DNA of 64,000 nucleotides, from contig NZ_AP027270.1 of assembly GCF_036322705.1 (NCBI RefSeq), forward strand, positions 1,241,501-1,305,500. Direction: 5' to 3'. Positions 18,243 to 29,197 of this stretch are shown here, in pieces. The position numbers and the translations under genes are program-made. The stretch is from Maricaulis maris. GTDB taxonomy: Bacteria; Pseudomonadota; Alphaproteobacteria; Caulobacterales; Maricaulaceae. Under the pieces are notes generated by a model. That model was not told where the DNA came from. It saw only the letters and a program-made list of their open reading frames with translations, and ran no database searches. How positions within the stretch are numbered: the first letter of the stretch is position 1; every line of letters begins with the position of its first letter.

Positions 18243-19727
18243 ATGAAAATCGAATTCGCTGCCGCTCCGAACGCTGCCGGCGCGATCGCCGTACCGGTCT
18301 ATGAAGACGCCACGCTGTCGCCGGCTGCCGCCGCGCTCGACGCGGCATCCGGCGGCGCTGTAAAGCGCGCCATTGCGGCCTCGCGCTTTACCGGAAAACC
18401 CTCCCAGACCCTGGAAATCATGGCGCCGGCCGGCAGCGAAGCCAGCCGCGTTGTCCTGTTTGGTCTGGGTGCCAAGGACAAGCGCACCGCTTCGACACTG
18501 GAAAAGGCGGGCGCAGCCGTCGTTGCCAAGCTTCTGCTCAGCGGCGAGACACGCCTGTCGATCCAGTTTGACGGTGAAACCGATGCCGAGGGCGCAGCCC
18601 GGGCCGGTCTTGGCGCGCGTCTGGCGGCCTATCGTTATGACCAGTTCCGGACCAAGCTGAAAGACGACCAGAAGCCGTCCCTGAGCGAGCTCACTATTGC
18701 CGTCTCCGATGTTGACGGCGCGCGCAAGGCCTGGGCCGGCTGGGGTGCCGTGGCTGACGGTGTCGACCTCGCCCGCGAAGTGACCAACCTGCCGCCGAAC
18801 ATCCTCAACCCGGAAACCTATGCCAAGAAGATCGAGGGCATGGCCGAGTTCGGACTCGAGATCGAAGTCCTCGACGAGGTCCAGATGACCGAGTTGGGCA
18901 TGGGCGCCCTTCTGGGTGTCGGCCAAGCGTCGGAATTCGAGAGCAAGATCGCCATCATGAAATGGAATGGCGGCAAGGCGGGCGAGAAGCCGCTCCTGTT
19001 CGTCGGCAAGGGCCTGACCTTTGACAGTGGTGGCATTTCGCTCAAGCCGGGTGCCGGCATGGACGAAATGCGGGGCGACATGGGTGGTTCGGCCGCTGTG
19101 GTCGGCCTGATGCGCGCACTCGCCGGTCGCAAGGCCAATGTCAATGCCATCGGTATTGTCGGCCTGGTCGAGAACATGCCCGACGGCAATGCCCAGCGTC
19201 CCGGCGACATCGTTACGGCGATGTCCGGCACGACGATCGAAATCCTCAACACCGATGCCGAAGGCCGTCTCGTTCTCGCTGACGTGCTCTGGTACGCGCA
19301 GGACCGGTTCGACCCCAAGCTGATCATCGACCTGGCGACCCTCACCGGCGCCATCCTGATCGGTCTCGGCAATACCCGCGCCGGCATTTTCTCGAACTCG
19401 GACGAGATCGCGGCCCAGCTGTCCTCGGCCGGTGACGCGTCCGACGAGCCGGTCTGGCGCCTGCCGCTCGGCCCGGATTACGAAAAGCACATCGAGACCA
19501 AGAATGCCGACATCAAGAATGTCGGTGAGGGTCGTCTCGCCGGCTCGATCTCGGCGGCCGAGTTCCTCAAATGCTTCGTCAATGACAAGCCCTGGTGCCA
19601 TATCGACATCGCCGGTACGGCGATGGGCGGCATGAGCATGAAGGACGATCCGCGCCAGCCGAGCTGGGGCACGGGCTGGGGTGTGCGCATCCTCGACCGC
19701 TTCGTGCGCGACAATTACGAGGGCTAG
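18243..19727 (+). CDS. pepA: Leucyl aminopeptidase (M17 family)
   Basis: Cytoplasmic dizinc/dimanganese aminopeptidase, 494 residues, usually hexameric. The metal and catalytic motifs are intact: VGKGLTFDSGGISLKPG (catalytic Lys and metal Asp), MRGDMGGSA and NTDAEGRLVLADVL (metal ligands and bicarbonate-binding Arg). The ATG giving MKIEFAAAPNAAG follows GAGAGGG; 16 upstream in-frame codons are not needed. It is followed by a strong terminator and then holC. Confidence 0.95.
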   Translation: MKIEFAAAPNAAGAIAVPVYEDATLSPAAAALDAASGGAVKRAIAASRFTGKPSQTLEIMAPAGSEASRVVLFGLGAKDKRTASTLEKAGAAVVAKLLLSGETRLSIQFDGETDAEGAARAGLGARLAAYRYDQFRTKLKDDQKPSLSELTIAVSDVDGARKAWAGWGAVADGVDLAREVTNLPPNILNPETYAKKIEGMAEFGLEIEVLDEVQMTELGMGALLGVGQASEFESKIAIMKWNGGKAGEKPLLFVGKGLTFDSGGISLKPGAGMDEMRGDMGGSAAVVGLMRALAGRKANVNAIGIVGLVENMPDGNAQRPGDIVTAMSGTTIEILNTDAEGRLVLADVLWYAQDRFDPKLIIDLATLTGAILIGLGNTRAGIFSNSDEIAAQLSSAGDASDEPVWRLPLGPDYEKHIETKNADIKNVGEGRLAGSISAAEFLKCFVNDKPWCHIDIAGTAMGGMSMKDDPRQPSWGTGWGVRILDRFVRDNYEG

Positions 19728-19742
19728 GCCCTTGGCGTGATC

Positions 19743-19770
19743 AGGGCGGCCCCGAGTGGCCGCCCTTTTC
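19743..19770 (+). terminator. Rho-independent terminator after pepA
   Basis: A 9-bp stem (AGGGCGGCC / GGCCGCCCT) followed by TTTTC lies 15 bp past the pepA stop and 38 bp before holC. holC therefore probably depends on read-through or a very short promoter region. Confidence 0.82.
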
Positions 19771-19807
19771 ATGTCGGGATAGGGTTTGGCGATGCGGGGG
19801 AGCAGGC

Positions 19808-20260
19808 ATGAGCGGCGATCTCTGGTTTTACCATCTCGAGCGCTCCTCGCTGGACGAGGTTCTGCCCGAGCTTCTGGAAAAGACGCTGGCGCGTGGCTGG
19901 CGGGCCCTTGTTCGCTCGCCCGATGCCAAGCGTCGCGAGGCCATCGACCAGCTTTTGTGGACCTGGCGTGACGACAGCTTCCTGCCGCATGGCCAGGTGG
20001 AGGCCGGGTCGCCCGAGCGTCAGCCGGTGCTGATCGCCGAGGACGAAGCCAATCCGAACGGCGCGCAATGCCTCTTCCTGCTGGATGGCGCCGAGCCCGA
20101 AAAACCGTCATCCTTTGACCGCATGATCGTCATGTTTGACGGGCAGGACGAGGTGGCTGTGCAGGACGCACGGGCCTTGTGGAAGAAAGCCTCGGGGCGG
20201 GGCTGTACGGTCTCATACTGGCGCCAGTCGCCGGAAGGCCGATGGGAGAAGAAGGCATGA
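19808..20260 (+). CDS. holC: DNA polymerase III subunit chi
   Basis: Clamp-loader accessory subunit that links the replisome to single-strand binding protein. It is 150 residues. The N-terminus LWFYHLERSSLDEVLPELLEKTLARGWRA matches the family, and LWTWRDDSFLPHG followed by PVLIAEDEANPNGAQCLFLLDG is the conserved core. The pepA-holC order is common in proteobacteria. The stop overlaps the start of the next lipoprotein gene by 3 bp. Confidence 0.93.
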   Translation: MSGDLWFYHLERSSLDEVLPELLEKTLARGWRALVRSPDAKRREAIDQLLWTWRDDSFLPHGQVEAGSPERQPVLIAEDEANPNGAQCLFLLDGAEPEKPSSFDRMIVMFDGQDEVAVQDARALWKKASGRGCTVSYWRQSPEGRWEKKA

Positions 20261-20610
20261 CACGATTTTTGTTGATCGCTCTGGCGGGCCTCTCGGTCAC
20301 CGCCTGTTCGACCGCCGGTCAGCTGATGGATGGCGGGCATCCCATCGATGGCGGCGACACGATGATGCCGGCGCCCGACTTTGCCGAGGACGGCATCGGG
20401 GACAACTCGGTTGATCCCGACGCGTTCTGCGGGGCCAATGCCATGGGGTATCTGGTCGGCCAGCGGGTCGGTGAGGTCGATCTGGACAGTCTGCATGGCC
20501 AGATCCGCCTGATCTATCCCGACACGCCGGTGACCCGCGACTATCGCCGCGAACGGCTCAATCTTGACCTCTCGGACGCCGGTGTCATCCTGCGCCCCTG
20601 GTGCGGTTGA
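20257..20610 (+). CDS. Lipoprotein with peptidase inhibitor I78-like domain (first of two)
   Basis: A 117-residue predicted lipoprotein. The signal peptide ends in the lipobox VTAC (LIALAGLSVTAC), with Cys at about 17. The C-terminal ~60 residues (CGANAMGYLVGQRVGEVD... TRDYRRERLNLDLSDAGVI...PWCG) have the layout of the I78 inhibitor family: Cys, VGQ, a central DYR..RLN and a terminal Cys-Gly. I infer a cell-envelope location; inhibition of a protease is not shown. The ATG overlaps the holC stop, so it is coupled to holC. The next gene is a same-length relative. Confidence 0.8.
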   Translation: MTRFLLIALAGLSVTACSTAGQLMDGGHPIDGGDTMMPAPDFAEDGIGDNSVDPDAFCGANAMGYLVGQRVGEVDLDSLHGQIRLIYPDTPVTRDYRRERLNLDLSDAGVILRPWCG

Positions 20611-20623
20611 GCGAGGCTGGTCA

Positions 20624-20977
20624 ATGAATGTGCGTGTGATCCTTCTGGGCAGTGTCGTCCTCCTCGTCGCGGGCTGCGCCCTGACAAGCCGCGGTGGCCC
20701 GGCCTCCGGACCACAGGCCGCTGGTGAGCTGCCGCCGCTCGGCGCGGCCGAGGATGTCGCGGACAGTGCCGTGCGCGCGCCCATCACCGGCACGTGTGGC
20801 ATGGAGAACCTGCAGCACTATGTCGGCCAGCCGCGCGTCAACGTCCCGCGCGGGGCAATGCCGGACGTCTATCGTGTCGTGGGGCCGAATTCGGCCGTGA
20901 CAATGGATTACCGGGCCGAGCGGCTCACCATCCGGGTCAATGAGAGCGACATCGTCGAAAGCCTCGCCTGCGGCTGA
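20624..20977 (+). CDS. Lipoprotein with peptidase inhibitor I78-like domain (second of two)
   Basis: Also 117 residues, 13 bp after the previous gene. The signal peptide ends in lipobox VAGC (LLGSVVLLVAGC). The C-terminal domain reads CGMENLQHYVGQPRVNVP...TMDYRAERLTIRVN...LACG and aligns along its length with the preceding protein and with the I78 consensus (TMDYR.DRLN). The regions between the lipid anchor and the domain differ between the two, so they are old paralogues. Target unknown. Confidence 0.82.
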   Translation: MNVRVILLGSVVLLVAGCALTSRGGPASGPQAAGELPPLGAAEDVADSAVRAPITGTCGMENLQHYVGQPRVNVPRGAMPDVYRVVGPNSAVTMDYRAERLTIRVNESDIVESLACG

Positions 20978-20987
20978 GCCGGCGAGC

Positions 20988-21302
20988 TCAGCCCGCGAAC
21001 AGGTGCTGTAGTCGCCCGACATGATGACGGGTGAGCGAGAGCGAGTGCGCGGCGAGCCAGTCGCTGACCGCGTGGGCGGTGCGGATCGCCGCCTCCGGAC
21101 TCAGGATCGCCTCCTGATCGCCAGCCTCGAAGTCCGGGCTCTGGTGCGTGTCCGGGTCGGCCGGCATGACCCCGTCGACACGCAATCTGTCCGGGCTGTG
21201 AAAGCTGTTGTCATGACGCGAGGCCGATGGCTGCGGCGCGTGCGTCGCGCCGGCCTTGCGCACGGCGGGGGTGCGAGGCGCGGATGTCGGTTCGATCTTC
21301 AT
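20988..21302 (-). CDS. Hypothetical protein
   Basis: A 104-residue frame starting MKIEPTSAPRTPAVRKAG, convergent with the second I78 lipoprotein. The first half is Pro/Ser/His-rich and probably disordered. The second half (LSPEAAIRTAHAVSDWLAAHSLSLTRHHVGRLQHLF) could form two amphipathic helices. No signal peptide or membrane segment, and I recognise no family. A 9-bp perfect hairpin lies about 40 bp upstream of the start. Composition matches the chromosome; coding status is likely but unproven. Confidence 0.5.
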   Translation of the reverse strand: MKIEPTSAPRTPAVRKAGATHAPQPSASRHDNSFHSPDRLRVDGVMPADPDTHQSPDFEAGDQEAILSPEAAIRTAHAVSDWLAAHSLSLTRHHVGRLQHLFAG

Positions 21303-21342
21303 GATCGTGGACCGTTGTGCGGGACTTCCGAAACAAGGAAAT

Positions 21343-21365
21343 TGCCGGACCACAAGGGTCCGGCA
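21343..21365. other. Perfect 9-bp inverted repeat in a gene-poor gap
   Basis: TGCCGGACC and GGTCCGGCA are separated by five bases in the ~280-bp space between the hypothetical gene and the ABC-F gene. No convincing T-tract follows on either strand, so a terminator is not clear. It lies in the leader of the minus-strand gene at 20988-21302. Otherwise I see nothing firm between 21366 and 21580. Confidence 0.5.
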
Positions 21366-21580
21366 GGGGCCATGTCAGCCAGTTTGTGTGCCACCGGGCC
21401 AGCATCCATGTGGTGAATGACGCCCGGCAGCGCGCCTTCGGATCTCATTGATCCATCCACCTTGTTCCAGGATGCTCATATTATATGACCATAAGTGCGA
21501 AGGGTTTCTTAATGGGACGAACGGCAGGCGATTGTGCCGCAAGCCATTGAAACCTTGTCCGGTTAGCTCCGCTTCTGGCG

Positions 21581-23461
21581 CTACCCCGCCTGCGCCGCTT
21601 CCAGCTTTTCCTCGGCTTCCAGCCAATTCATCTCGGCCGTGTCGAGCAACTCCACCGCCTTGGCGCGCTTGATCTGGAGGTCGGTCGCGGTCTTGGGGTC
21701 TTTCTGGTAAAGGCCGGGGGCGGCGAGGGCGGTGTCGATGACGTTGATGACGCCGCGCAGGCGATCGGCTTCCTTTTCCCAGCGGGCAATCGTATCGCGC
21801 AGCGGTTTGAGGGCCTTGCGCTGATCGGCGGCGGAGCGGCGGGCAGCGGTCTTTTCGTCGGTGGCGGCGGTCTTCTTTTTCGTCCCGTCTTTCGGGGCAC
21901 GGCCGAGCAGGGACTGGCGATAGGTCTCGATATCCTCGTCATAGGGTTTGACCGTGCCGTCGGCGACGACCCAGAGCCGGTCGACACAGCTCTCGATCAA
22001 ATGCCGGTCGTGCGAGATCAGGACGACGGCGCCTTCATACTCATTGATCGCCTGGATGAGGGCGGCGCGGCTGTCCATGTCGAGGTGGTTGGTCGGCTCG
22101 TCGAGGATCAAGAGGTGCGGGCCTTCAAACGTGATCAGGTTGAAAAGCAGCCGCGCCTTCTCACCGCCTGACAGCGTGTCTGCGGGTGTCTCCTGGCGGT
22201 CACCGGGCAGGCCGAATGTGGCCAGCCGGGCCCGGCGCTGGGCCTCGGTCGCATCCGGCATCAGCTCGATGATGTGCTGGTAGGCCGACATGTCCGGCGA
22301 CAGGCTGTCGATCTGGTGCTGCGCGAAATAGGCGATCTGCATCTTCTTGTGCTTGCGCAGATGCCCCTCGAGTGGATCGAGCCGGTCGCACAGCAGCTTG
22401 GCCATGGTCGACTTGCCGGCGCCATTGCGGCCGAGAATGCCGATCCGGTCCTCGGTATCGATATTGAGAGTGACGTCGCGCAGCACCGGCTTGCCGGGCG
22501 CATAGCCGGCCTGCAGGTCGACCATGCGCACAATGGGCGGTGCCATGCGGCGCTGCGGGCTGGGGAAGTTGAAGGGCGCCACCGGGTCCTCGACCTGGGT
22601 CGCCACGATCTGCATTTTCTCCAGCCGTTTGACCCGGGACTGGGCCTGTTTGGCCTTGGAGGCCTTGGCCTTGAAGCGGTCGACGAAGGATTGCAGGTGT
22701 CGTCGCTCGACCTCCTGCTTCTCGACCATCTTCATCTGCAGGCGCTGTTTTTCCGCCAGCGCCTTCTCGAAATCATCATAGCCGCCGTCCCAGACGGTCA
22801 GCTTGCCGTTCTTGAGGTGGGCAATCTTCTGCATGGCCCCGTTCAGCAGGTCGCGATCGTGGGAGATCACCAGCACGGCGCCGGGGAAGGTCTTGAGATA
22901 GCTCTGCAGCCACATCACGCCTTCCAGGTCGAGATAATTGGTCGGCTCGTCGAGCAGCAGCAGGTCGGGCCGGGCAAACAGGGTTGCTGCGAGGGCAACG
23001 CGCATGCGCCAGCCGCCGGAGAATTCCCGGCACGGACGGCGCTGTTCCTCGCCGGTAAAGCCCAGCCCGGCCAGGATAGAGCCGGCGCGGGCTTCCGCGG
23101 TATGGCTGTCGATGTCGGCGAGCCGGGTCTGGATCTCGGCAATGCGGTTGGGCTCGGTCGCGGTCTCCGCTTCCGCCAGCAGGGCGGCGCGTTCGTGATC
23201 GGCAGCCATGACGACATCAATCAGCGCGTCATCTCCGCCCGGCGCTTCCTGGGCGACCGATCCGACACGAACGCCTTTTTGCACGCGCGCCTCACCGCCT
23301 TCCGAAGCGATCTCGCCGCGGATCAGGCGGAACAGCGTCGATTTGCCGGTCCCGTTCCGTCCCACCAGACCCATCTTGGTCTTGGCCGGCAGGAAGAGGG
23401 TCGCCTGATCGAAGAGCATCCGCCCTTCAATGCGATAGGTGAGGTCATTGATGTGCAACAT
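21581..23461 (-). CDS. ABC-F family ATPase
   Basis: A soluble protein of 626 residues with two ABC ATPase domains and no membrane segments. Domain 1 has Walker [13 protein letters not shown] and signature FSGGWRMR; domain 2 has [12 protein letters not shown] and LSGGEKARL. Both have [13 protein letters not shown] / [13 protein letters not shown] and an H-loop SHDR. The inter-domain linker (about 240-300) is Lys/Gln-rich, as in factors that bind the ribosomal E site. A charged C-terminal coiled coil (about 530-626) resembles the Uup/YheS type. Role in translation is inferred from the family. Divergent from ndk. Confidence 0.93.
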   Translation of the reverse strand: MLHINDLTYRIEGRMLFDQATLFLPAKTKMGLVGRNGTGKSTLFRLIRGEIASEGGEARVQKGVRVGSVAQEAPGGDDALIDVVMAADHERAALLAEAETATEPNRIAEIQTRLADIDSHTAEARAGSILAGLGFTGEEQRRPCREFSGGWRMRVALAATLFARPDLLLLDEPTNYLDLEGVMWLQSYLKTFPGAVLVISHDRDLLNGAMQKIAHLKNGKLTVWDGGYDDFEKALAEKQRLQMKMVEKQEVERRHLQSFVDRFKAKASKAKQAQSRVKRLEKMQIVATQVEDPVAPFNFPSPQRRMAPPIVRMVDLQAGYAPGKPVLRDVTLNIDTEDRIGILGRNGAGKSTMAKLLCDRLDPLEGHLRKHKKMQIAYFAQHQIDSLSPDMSAYQHIIELMPDATEAQRRARLATFGLPGDRQETPADTLSGGEKARLLFNLITFEGPHLLILDEPTNHLDMDSRAALIQAINEYEGAVVLISHDRHLIESCVDRLWVVADGTVKPYDEDIETYRQSLLGRAPKDGTKKKTAATDEKTAARRSAADQRKALKPLRDTIARWEKEADRLRGVINVIDTALAAPGLYQKDPKTATDLQIKRAKAVELLDTAEMNWLEAEEKLEAAQAG

Positions 23462-23578
23462 GGGAGAAGCCGCGTAGCGCGGCTTGTGGTGCCGCGCAAG
23501 CGCCGCTATAAGCCGCGCGAATCCACAGGCCGGGTGTGTGCCCGGACAATCACAGTTTCAGTCTCAAGGACTTCTCTC

Positions 23579-24001
23579 ATGGCGATCCAACGCACCTTCT
23601 CCATCATCAAGCCTGACGCCACTGCCCGTAACCTCACCGGCGCCATCAACGCCAAGATCGAGGAAGCCGGTCTGCGCATCATCGCCCAGAAGCGCATCCA
23701 TCTGTCGCGCGAGCAGGCCGAAGGTTTCTATGGCGTCCACAAGGAGCGTCCCTTCTTCAACGACCTCGTCACCTTCATGATTTCCGGCCCGGTCGTGGTC
23801 CAGGTTCTCGAAGGCGAAGATGCGATCGCCACCTACCGCAAGGTGATGGGTGCGACCAATCCGGAGCAGGCTGATGCCGGCACGATCCGCAAGGAATTCG
23901 CCGAGTCGATCGAAGCCAATTCGGTGCACGGTTCCGACGCGCCGGAAACCGCTGCCGAAGAAATCCCCTTCTTCTTCTCGGACGACGAAATCGTCGGCTA
24001 A
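23579..24001 (+). CDS. ndk: Nucleoside diphosphate kinase
   Basis: Transfers the gamma phosphate between nucleoside triphosphates and diphosphates. The 140-residue protein is standard. It has [11 protein letters not shown] at the N-terminus, the [11 protein letters not shown] loop, and the phospho-accepting His117 in [11 protein letters not shown] longer open frame reaches in from upstream, but that part is antisense to the ABC-F gene; the ATG at 23579 gives the canonical start [13 protein letters not shown]. Confidence 0.97.
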   Translation: MAIQRTFSIIKPDATARNLTGAINAKIEEAGLRIIAQKRIHLSREQAEGFYGVHKERPFFNDLVTFMISGPVVVQVLEGEDAIATYRKVMGATNPEQADAGTIRKEFAESIEANSVHGSDAPETAAEEIPFFFSDDEIVG

Positions 24002-24024
24002 ACCGGGCGCGATACCAAGACAGG

Positions 24025-24054
24025 AAGGCCCGGCGCTTGCGTCGGGCCTTTTTC
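24025..24054 (+). terminator. Rho-independent terminator after ndk
   Basis: Stem AAGGCCCG / CGGGCCTT (8 bp) with a 10-base loop followed by TTTTTC, 24 bp past the ndk stop. The ~150 bp from here to the DJ-1 gene show no recognised gene. Confidence 0.88.
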
Positions 24055-24207
24055 TTTGCCGGTTGTCCAAGTGGATCGGACTCAGGTCGGGCCCTTGAAC
24101 TGCACCGAGGTCAGGCGCACCTGCAAGCCATGGCCGACGCGCCCGATAATCGCGGCGCCGCCGCGCCGGGCGAACGCTAATTCCCAAACCCCAATGGAGA
24201 CGATGTG

Positions 24208-24882
24208 ATGAAAATCCTGATGGTGCTGACCTCGCACGACAAGCTCGGTGACACGGGCGAGAAAACCGGCTTCTGGCTGGAAGAGTTTGCGGCGCCCTAT
24301 TACGTCTTCAAGGATGCCGGTGCCGAGATCGTGCTGGCCTCGCCGGCCGGCGGCCAGCCACCGCTCGATCCCAAGAGCGACGCCGAGGACTCCCAGACCG
24401 AAGCCACCAAGCGCTTCAAGGCCGATGAGGCGTCCAACAAGGCCCTCGCCACGACCCACAAGCTGGCCGATATCACCACGGACGGGATTGACGCCATTTT
24501 CTACCCCGGTGGCCATGGGCCGCTCTGGGACCTCGCCGAGAACGCGGACAGCAAGCGCCTGATCGAGGCCTTTGCCGCTGCCGACCGTCCGGTCGGCGCG
24601 GTCTGTCATGCCCCCGCCGTCTTCCGGCACACCAAGGGCAGCGACGGCAAGCCGCTGGTCAGCGGCAAGCGGGTCACCGGCTTCACCAATAGCGAGGAAG
24701 CCGCGGTCGGACTGACCGATGTTGTCCCCTTCCTGGTCGAGGACATGCTCACCGAGAATGGCGGCCATTACGAAAAGGGCGATGACTGGGCCAGCTTCGT
24801 GCTTGTCGACGGCAAGCTGGTGACCGGCCAGAACCCGGCATCATCCGAAGCGGCCGCCGAAAAACTTCTCGGCCTGCTTTAG
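24208..24882 (+). CDS. DJ-1/PfpI family protein (type 1 glutamine amidotransferase-like)
   Basis: A 224-residue class I glutamine-amidotransferase-fold protein (225 from the adjacent ATG at 24205). It resembles Hsp31-type glyoxalase/deglycase proteins: KTGFWLEEFAAPYYVFKDAG near the N-terminus, YPGGHGPLWDL, and the nucleophilic Cys in VGAVCHAPAVF. Glyoxalase-type activity is inferred from the family. Its TAG stop (24880-24882) straddles the left boundary of the insertion sequence: T-A belongs to the duplicated target and G is the first base of the element. The hairpin that would have followed it now lies beyond the element. Confidence 0.9.
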   Translation: MKILMVLTSHDKLGDTGEKTGFWLEEFAAPYYVFKDAGAEIVLASPAGGQPPLDPKSDAEDSQTEATKRFKADEASNKALATTHKLADITTDGIDAIFYPGGHGPLWDLAENADSKRLIEAFAAADRPVGAVCHAPAVFRHTKGSDGKPLVSGKRVTGFTNSEEAAVGLTDVVPFLVEDMLTENGGHYEKGDDWASFVLVDGKLVTGQNPASSEAAAEKLLGLL

Positions 24883-24897
24883 GTCATAAACTCATAA
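24882..24897 (+). repeat. Left terminal inverted repeat of the IS
   Basis: GGTCATAAACTCATAA, matching the right end (reversed GGTCACCGACTCATAA) except at positions 6-8. Confidence 0.9.
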
Positions 24898-24954
24898 ACG
24901 GGATTCCGTTTTTTGCCGAAGCCTGATTCAACCTCCTTGAGGAGGATTTGGATC

Positions 24955-27327
<2,373 letters not shown>

Positions 27328-27344
27328 GACCCCGCCCCATCCCG

Positions 27345-27995
27345 TCAGTCGTGCGGGTTCATCAGGAGTTCGGCGCCGAATTCGCGCACTTGCAGGCGGA
27401 CCCGTTCTCCGGCGACGCGAGCCTTGCCGGAGCAGGCGAGGGCGACGCATTGGGCGTAGAGGGCGTGTTCGGCCTGCAGGACCCGGTTCGACAGCGTCTC
27501 CGCCGTGTCGCCCGGCAGCACCGGGACCGCGGCCTGGCCGATGATGGGCCCGTCATCCATCTCCGGACGGACATAGTGCACCGTGCAGCCGTGGATGCGC
27601 ACACCGGCTTCAAGGGCCCGCTCATGCGTGTGCAGCCCCTTGAAGGCCGGCAGCAGGGACGGGTGGATATTGATCAGCAGGTCGCGCCAGCGTTCGGTAA
27701 ACCAGGGCGTCAGAATGCGCATGAAGCCGGCGAGGCAGACGATTCGGGCGCCATACAGCTTGATCGTGGAATCGAGGGCTTCCTCGAAGGCCTCGCGATC
27801 GTCGAAATCACGATGATTGACGACCTCGGTCTCGATCCCGGCCGCACGGGCGATGTCGAGGCCGGCTGCATCGGGGTTATTGGACGCCACCAGCACGATC
27901 TCGGCCGGGAAGTCCTCGTCCTTCGCCGCCTCGATCAGGGCCTGCATGTTGGAGCCGCGCCCGGAGATGAGCACGGCGATCTTGGTCTTCGCCAT
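27345..27995 (-). CDS. purN: Phosphoribosylglycinamide formyltransferase
   Basis: Third step of purine synthesis, using 10-formyl-tetrahydrofolate to formylate GAR. The 216-residue protein has KIAVLISGRGSNMQALIEA at the N-terminus, the folate-site FMRILTPWF, and the catalytic INIHPSLLPAFKGLHTHERAL with Asn, His and a later Asp in RPEMDDGPIIGQA. It follows purM by 16 bp in a purMN operon. Confidence 0.95.
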   Translation of the reverse strand: MAKTKIAVLISGRGSNMQALIEAAKDEDFPAEIVLVASNNPDAAGLDIARAAGIETEVVNHRDFDDREAFEEALDSTIKLYGARIVCLAGFMRILTPWFTERWRDLLINIHPSLLPAFKGLHTHERALEAGVRIHGCTVHYVRPEMDDGPIIGQAAVPVLPGDTAETLSNRVLQAEHALYAQCVALACSGKARVAGERVRLQVREFGAELLMNPHD

Positions 27996-28011
27996 CTGTG
28001 TGCCCCTCGCG

Positions 28012-29052
28012 TCAGGCCGGTTTGAGTTCGCCGATGATCATGGCGGTCTCACCGGTCAGCGCAAGCGCTTCCATCGCCGCATCGACATTGGCCGGCGCCA
28101 CGGCGAGCAGCATGCCGATGCCGCAATTGAAGGTACGGTGCATCTCGTGCGCCTCGATCCCGCCGGTTTCGGCGAGCCACTGGAAGACCGGTGGCAGCGT
28201 CCAGGCGCTGTAGTCGATATGCGGGACCAGATGGTCCGGGGTCATGCGCGGCGGGTTTTCAACCAGTCCGCCGCCCGTGATGTGAGCGAGGCCGGTGAGC
28301 AAGTTGGACTTGATGAGCGGCAGGCAGGCCCGGACGTAGAGGCGCGTCGGCGCGAGGAAGGCCTCGCCGAGCGTCAGGCCCGGGGCGAAGGGGGCTTCAT
28401 CCGACCAGTCCAGACCGGCCAGCTCGACAACTTTGCGGACCAGCGAAAACCCGTTCGAGTGGACACCGGAGGAGGCGAGGCCGATCAGGACATCGCCGGC
28501 GGCCATCTTGTCGTGGTCCGGCAGGAGGCGTCCGCGCTCGGCGGCACCAACGACGAAGCCGGCCAGGTCGAAGTCATCGCCCTCATACATGCCCGGCATT
28601 TCCGCCGTTTCGCCGCCGATCAGGGCACAGCCGCTGTCCTTGCAGCCGGCGGCAATGCCCGAAACGATGGCTTCGCCGCGCGCCGGGTCGAGTTTGGAGC
28701 AGGCCAGATAATCGAGGAAAAAGAGCGGCTCGGCGCCCTGGGCGAGGACGTCATTGACGCACATGGCGACCAGGTCGATGCCGACCGTGTCGACCTTGCC
28801 GGTCGCAATCGCCAGCTTGAGCTTGGTACCGACACCATCGGTCCCCGAGATCAGGATCGGATCCGTGTATCCGGCGGCCTTGAGGTCAAAGGCGCCGCCA
28901 AACCCGCCCAGATCGGCTGCCGCACCGGCCCGGCGCGTCATCGCGGCCAGTGGCTTGATGCGATCGACCAGGGCGTCGCCGGCGTCGATGGAGACGCCGC
29001 TCTCGGCATAGGTCAGCCCGTTCGGGCGATCTTGGTTTCCGGTTCCGGACAT
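28012..29052 (-). CDS. purM: Phosphoribosylformylglycinamidine cyclo-ligase
   Basis: AIR synthetase, ATP-dependent ring closure in purine synthesis, 346 residues. The N-terminus shows [20 protein letters not shown] and [18 protein letters not shown]; the [11 protein letters not shown] motif and the [11 protein letters not shown] loop confirm the family. It forms an operon with purN and is divergent from the DUF2066 gene, sharing a ~145-bp intergenic region. Confidence 0.95.
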   Translation of the reverse strand: MSGTGNQDRPNGLTYAESGVSIDAGDALVDRIKPLAAMTRRAGAAADLGGFGGAFDLKAAGYTDPILISGTDGVGTKLKLAIATGKVDTVGIDLVAMCVNDVLAQGAEPLFFLDYLACSKLDPARGEAIVSGIAAGCKDSGCALIGGETAEMPGMYEGDDFDLAGFVVGAAERGRLLPDHDKMAAGDVLIGLASSGVHSNGFSLVRKVVELAGLDWSDEAPFAPGLTLGEAFLAPTRLYVRACLPLIKSNLLTGLAHITGGGLVENPPRMTPDHLVPHIDYSAWTLPPVFQWLAETGGIEAHEMHRTFNCGIGMLLAVAPANVDAAMEALALTGETAMIIGELKPA

Positions 29053-29197
29053 GCCGTTTCCTTACCTCTGTCAAAACAGGTCTGTAAAAACAGGCGCGGT
29101 GTATGTCGAAACACGCCCCGGACGCAAGCCGCGGGCTTCACGCCCGGCAGCGTGTGGTTATAGTGCGGGCCAAGACAAAGTTACAGGAGTCGTCCCC

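Noticed and set aside
18123-20111. A 662-codon minus-strand frame opposite pepA and holC
   Set aside because: It is a GC-driven shadow; the plus strand encodes two clear families and the minus product has no recognisable motif.
21375-21626. Minus-strand frame of 83 codons near the ABC-F stop
   Set aside because: Overlaps the end of the ABC-F gene in another frame and has no supported family; a shorter 34-codon version is possible but not supportable.
22274-24001. A 575-codon plus-strand frame ending as nucleoside diphosphate kinase
   Set aside because: All but the last 140 codons are antisense to the ABC-F gene; ndk has its own canonical start at 23579.
24057-24207. Possible short genes between the ndk terminator and the DJ-1 gene
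   Set aside because: Both strands are open for ~35 codons but have no start with a ribosome-binding site and no recognised product.
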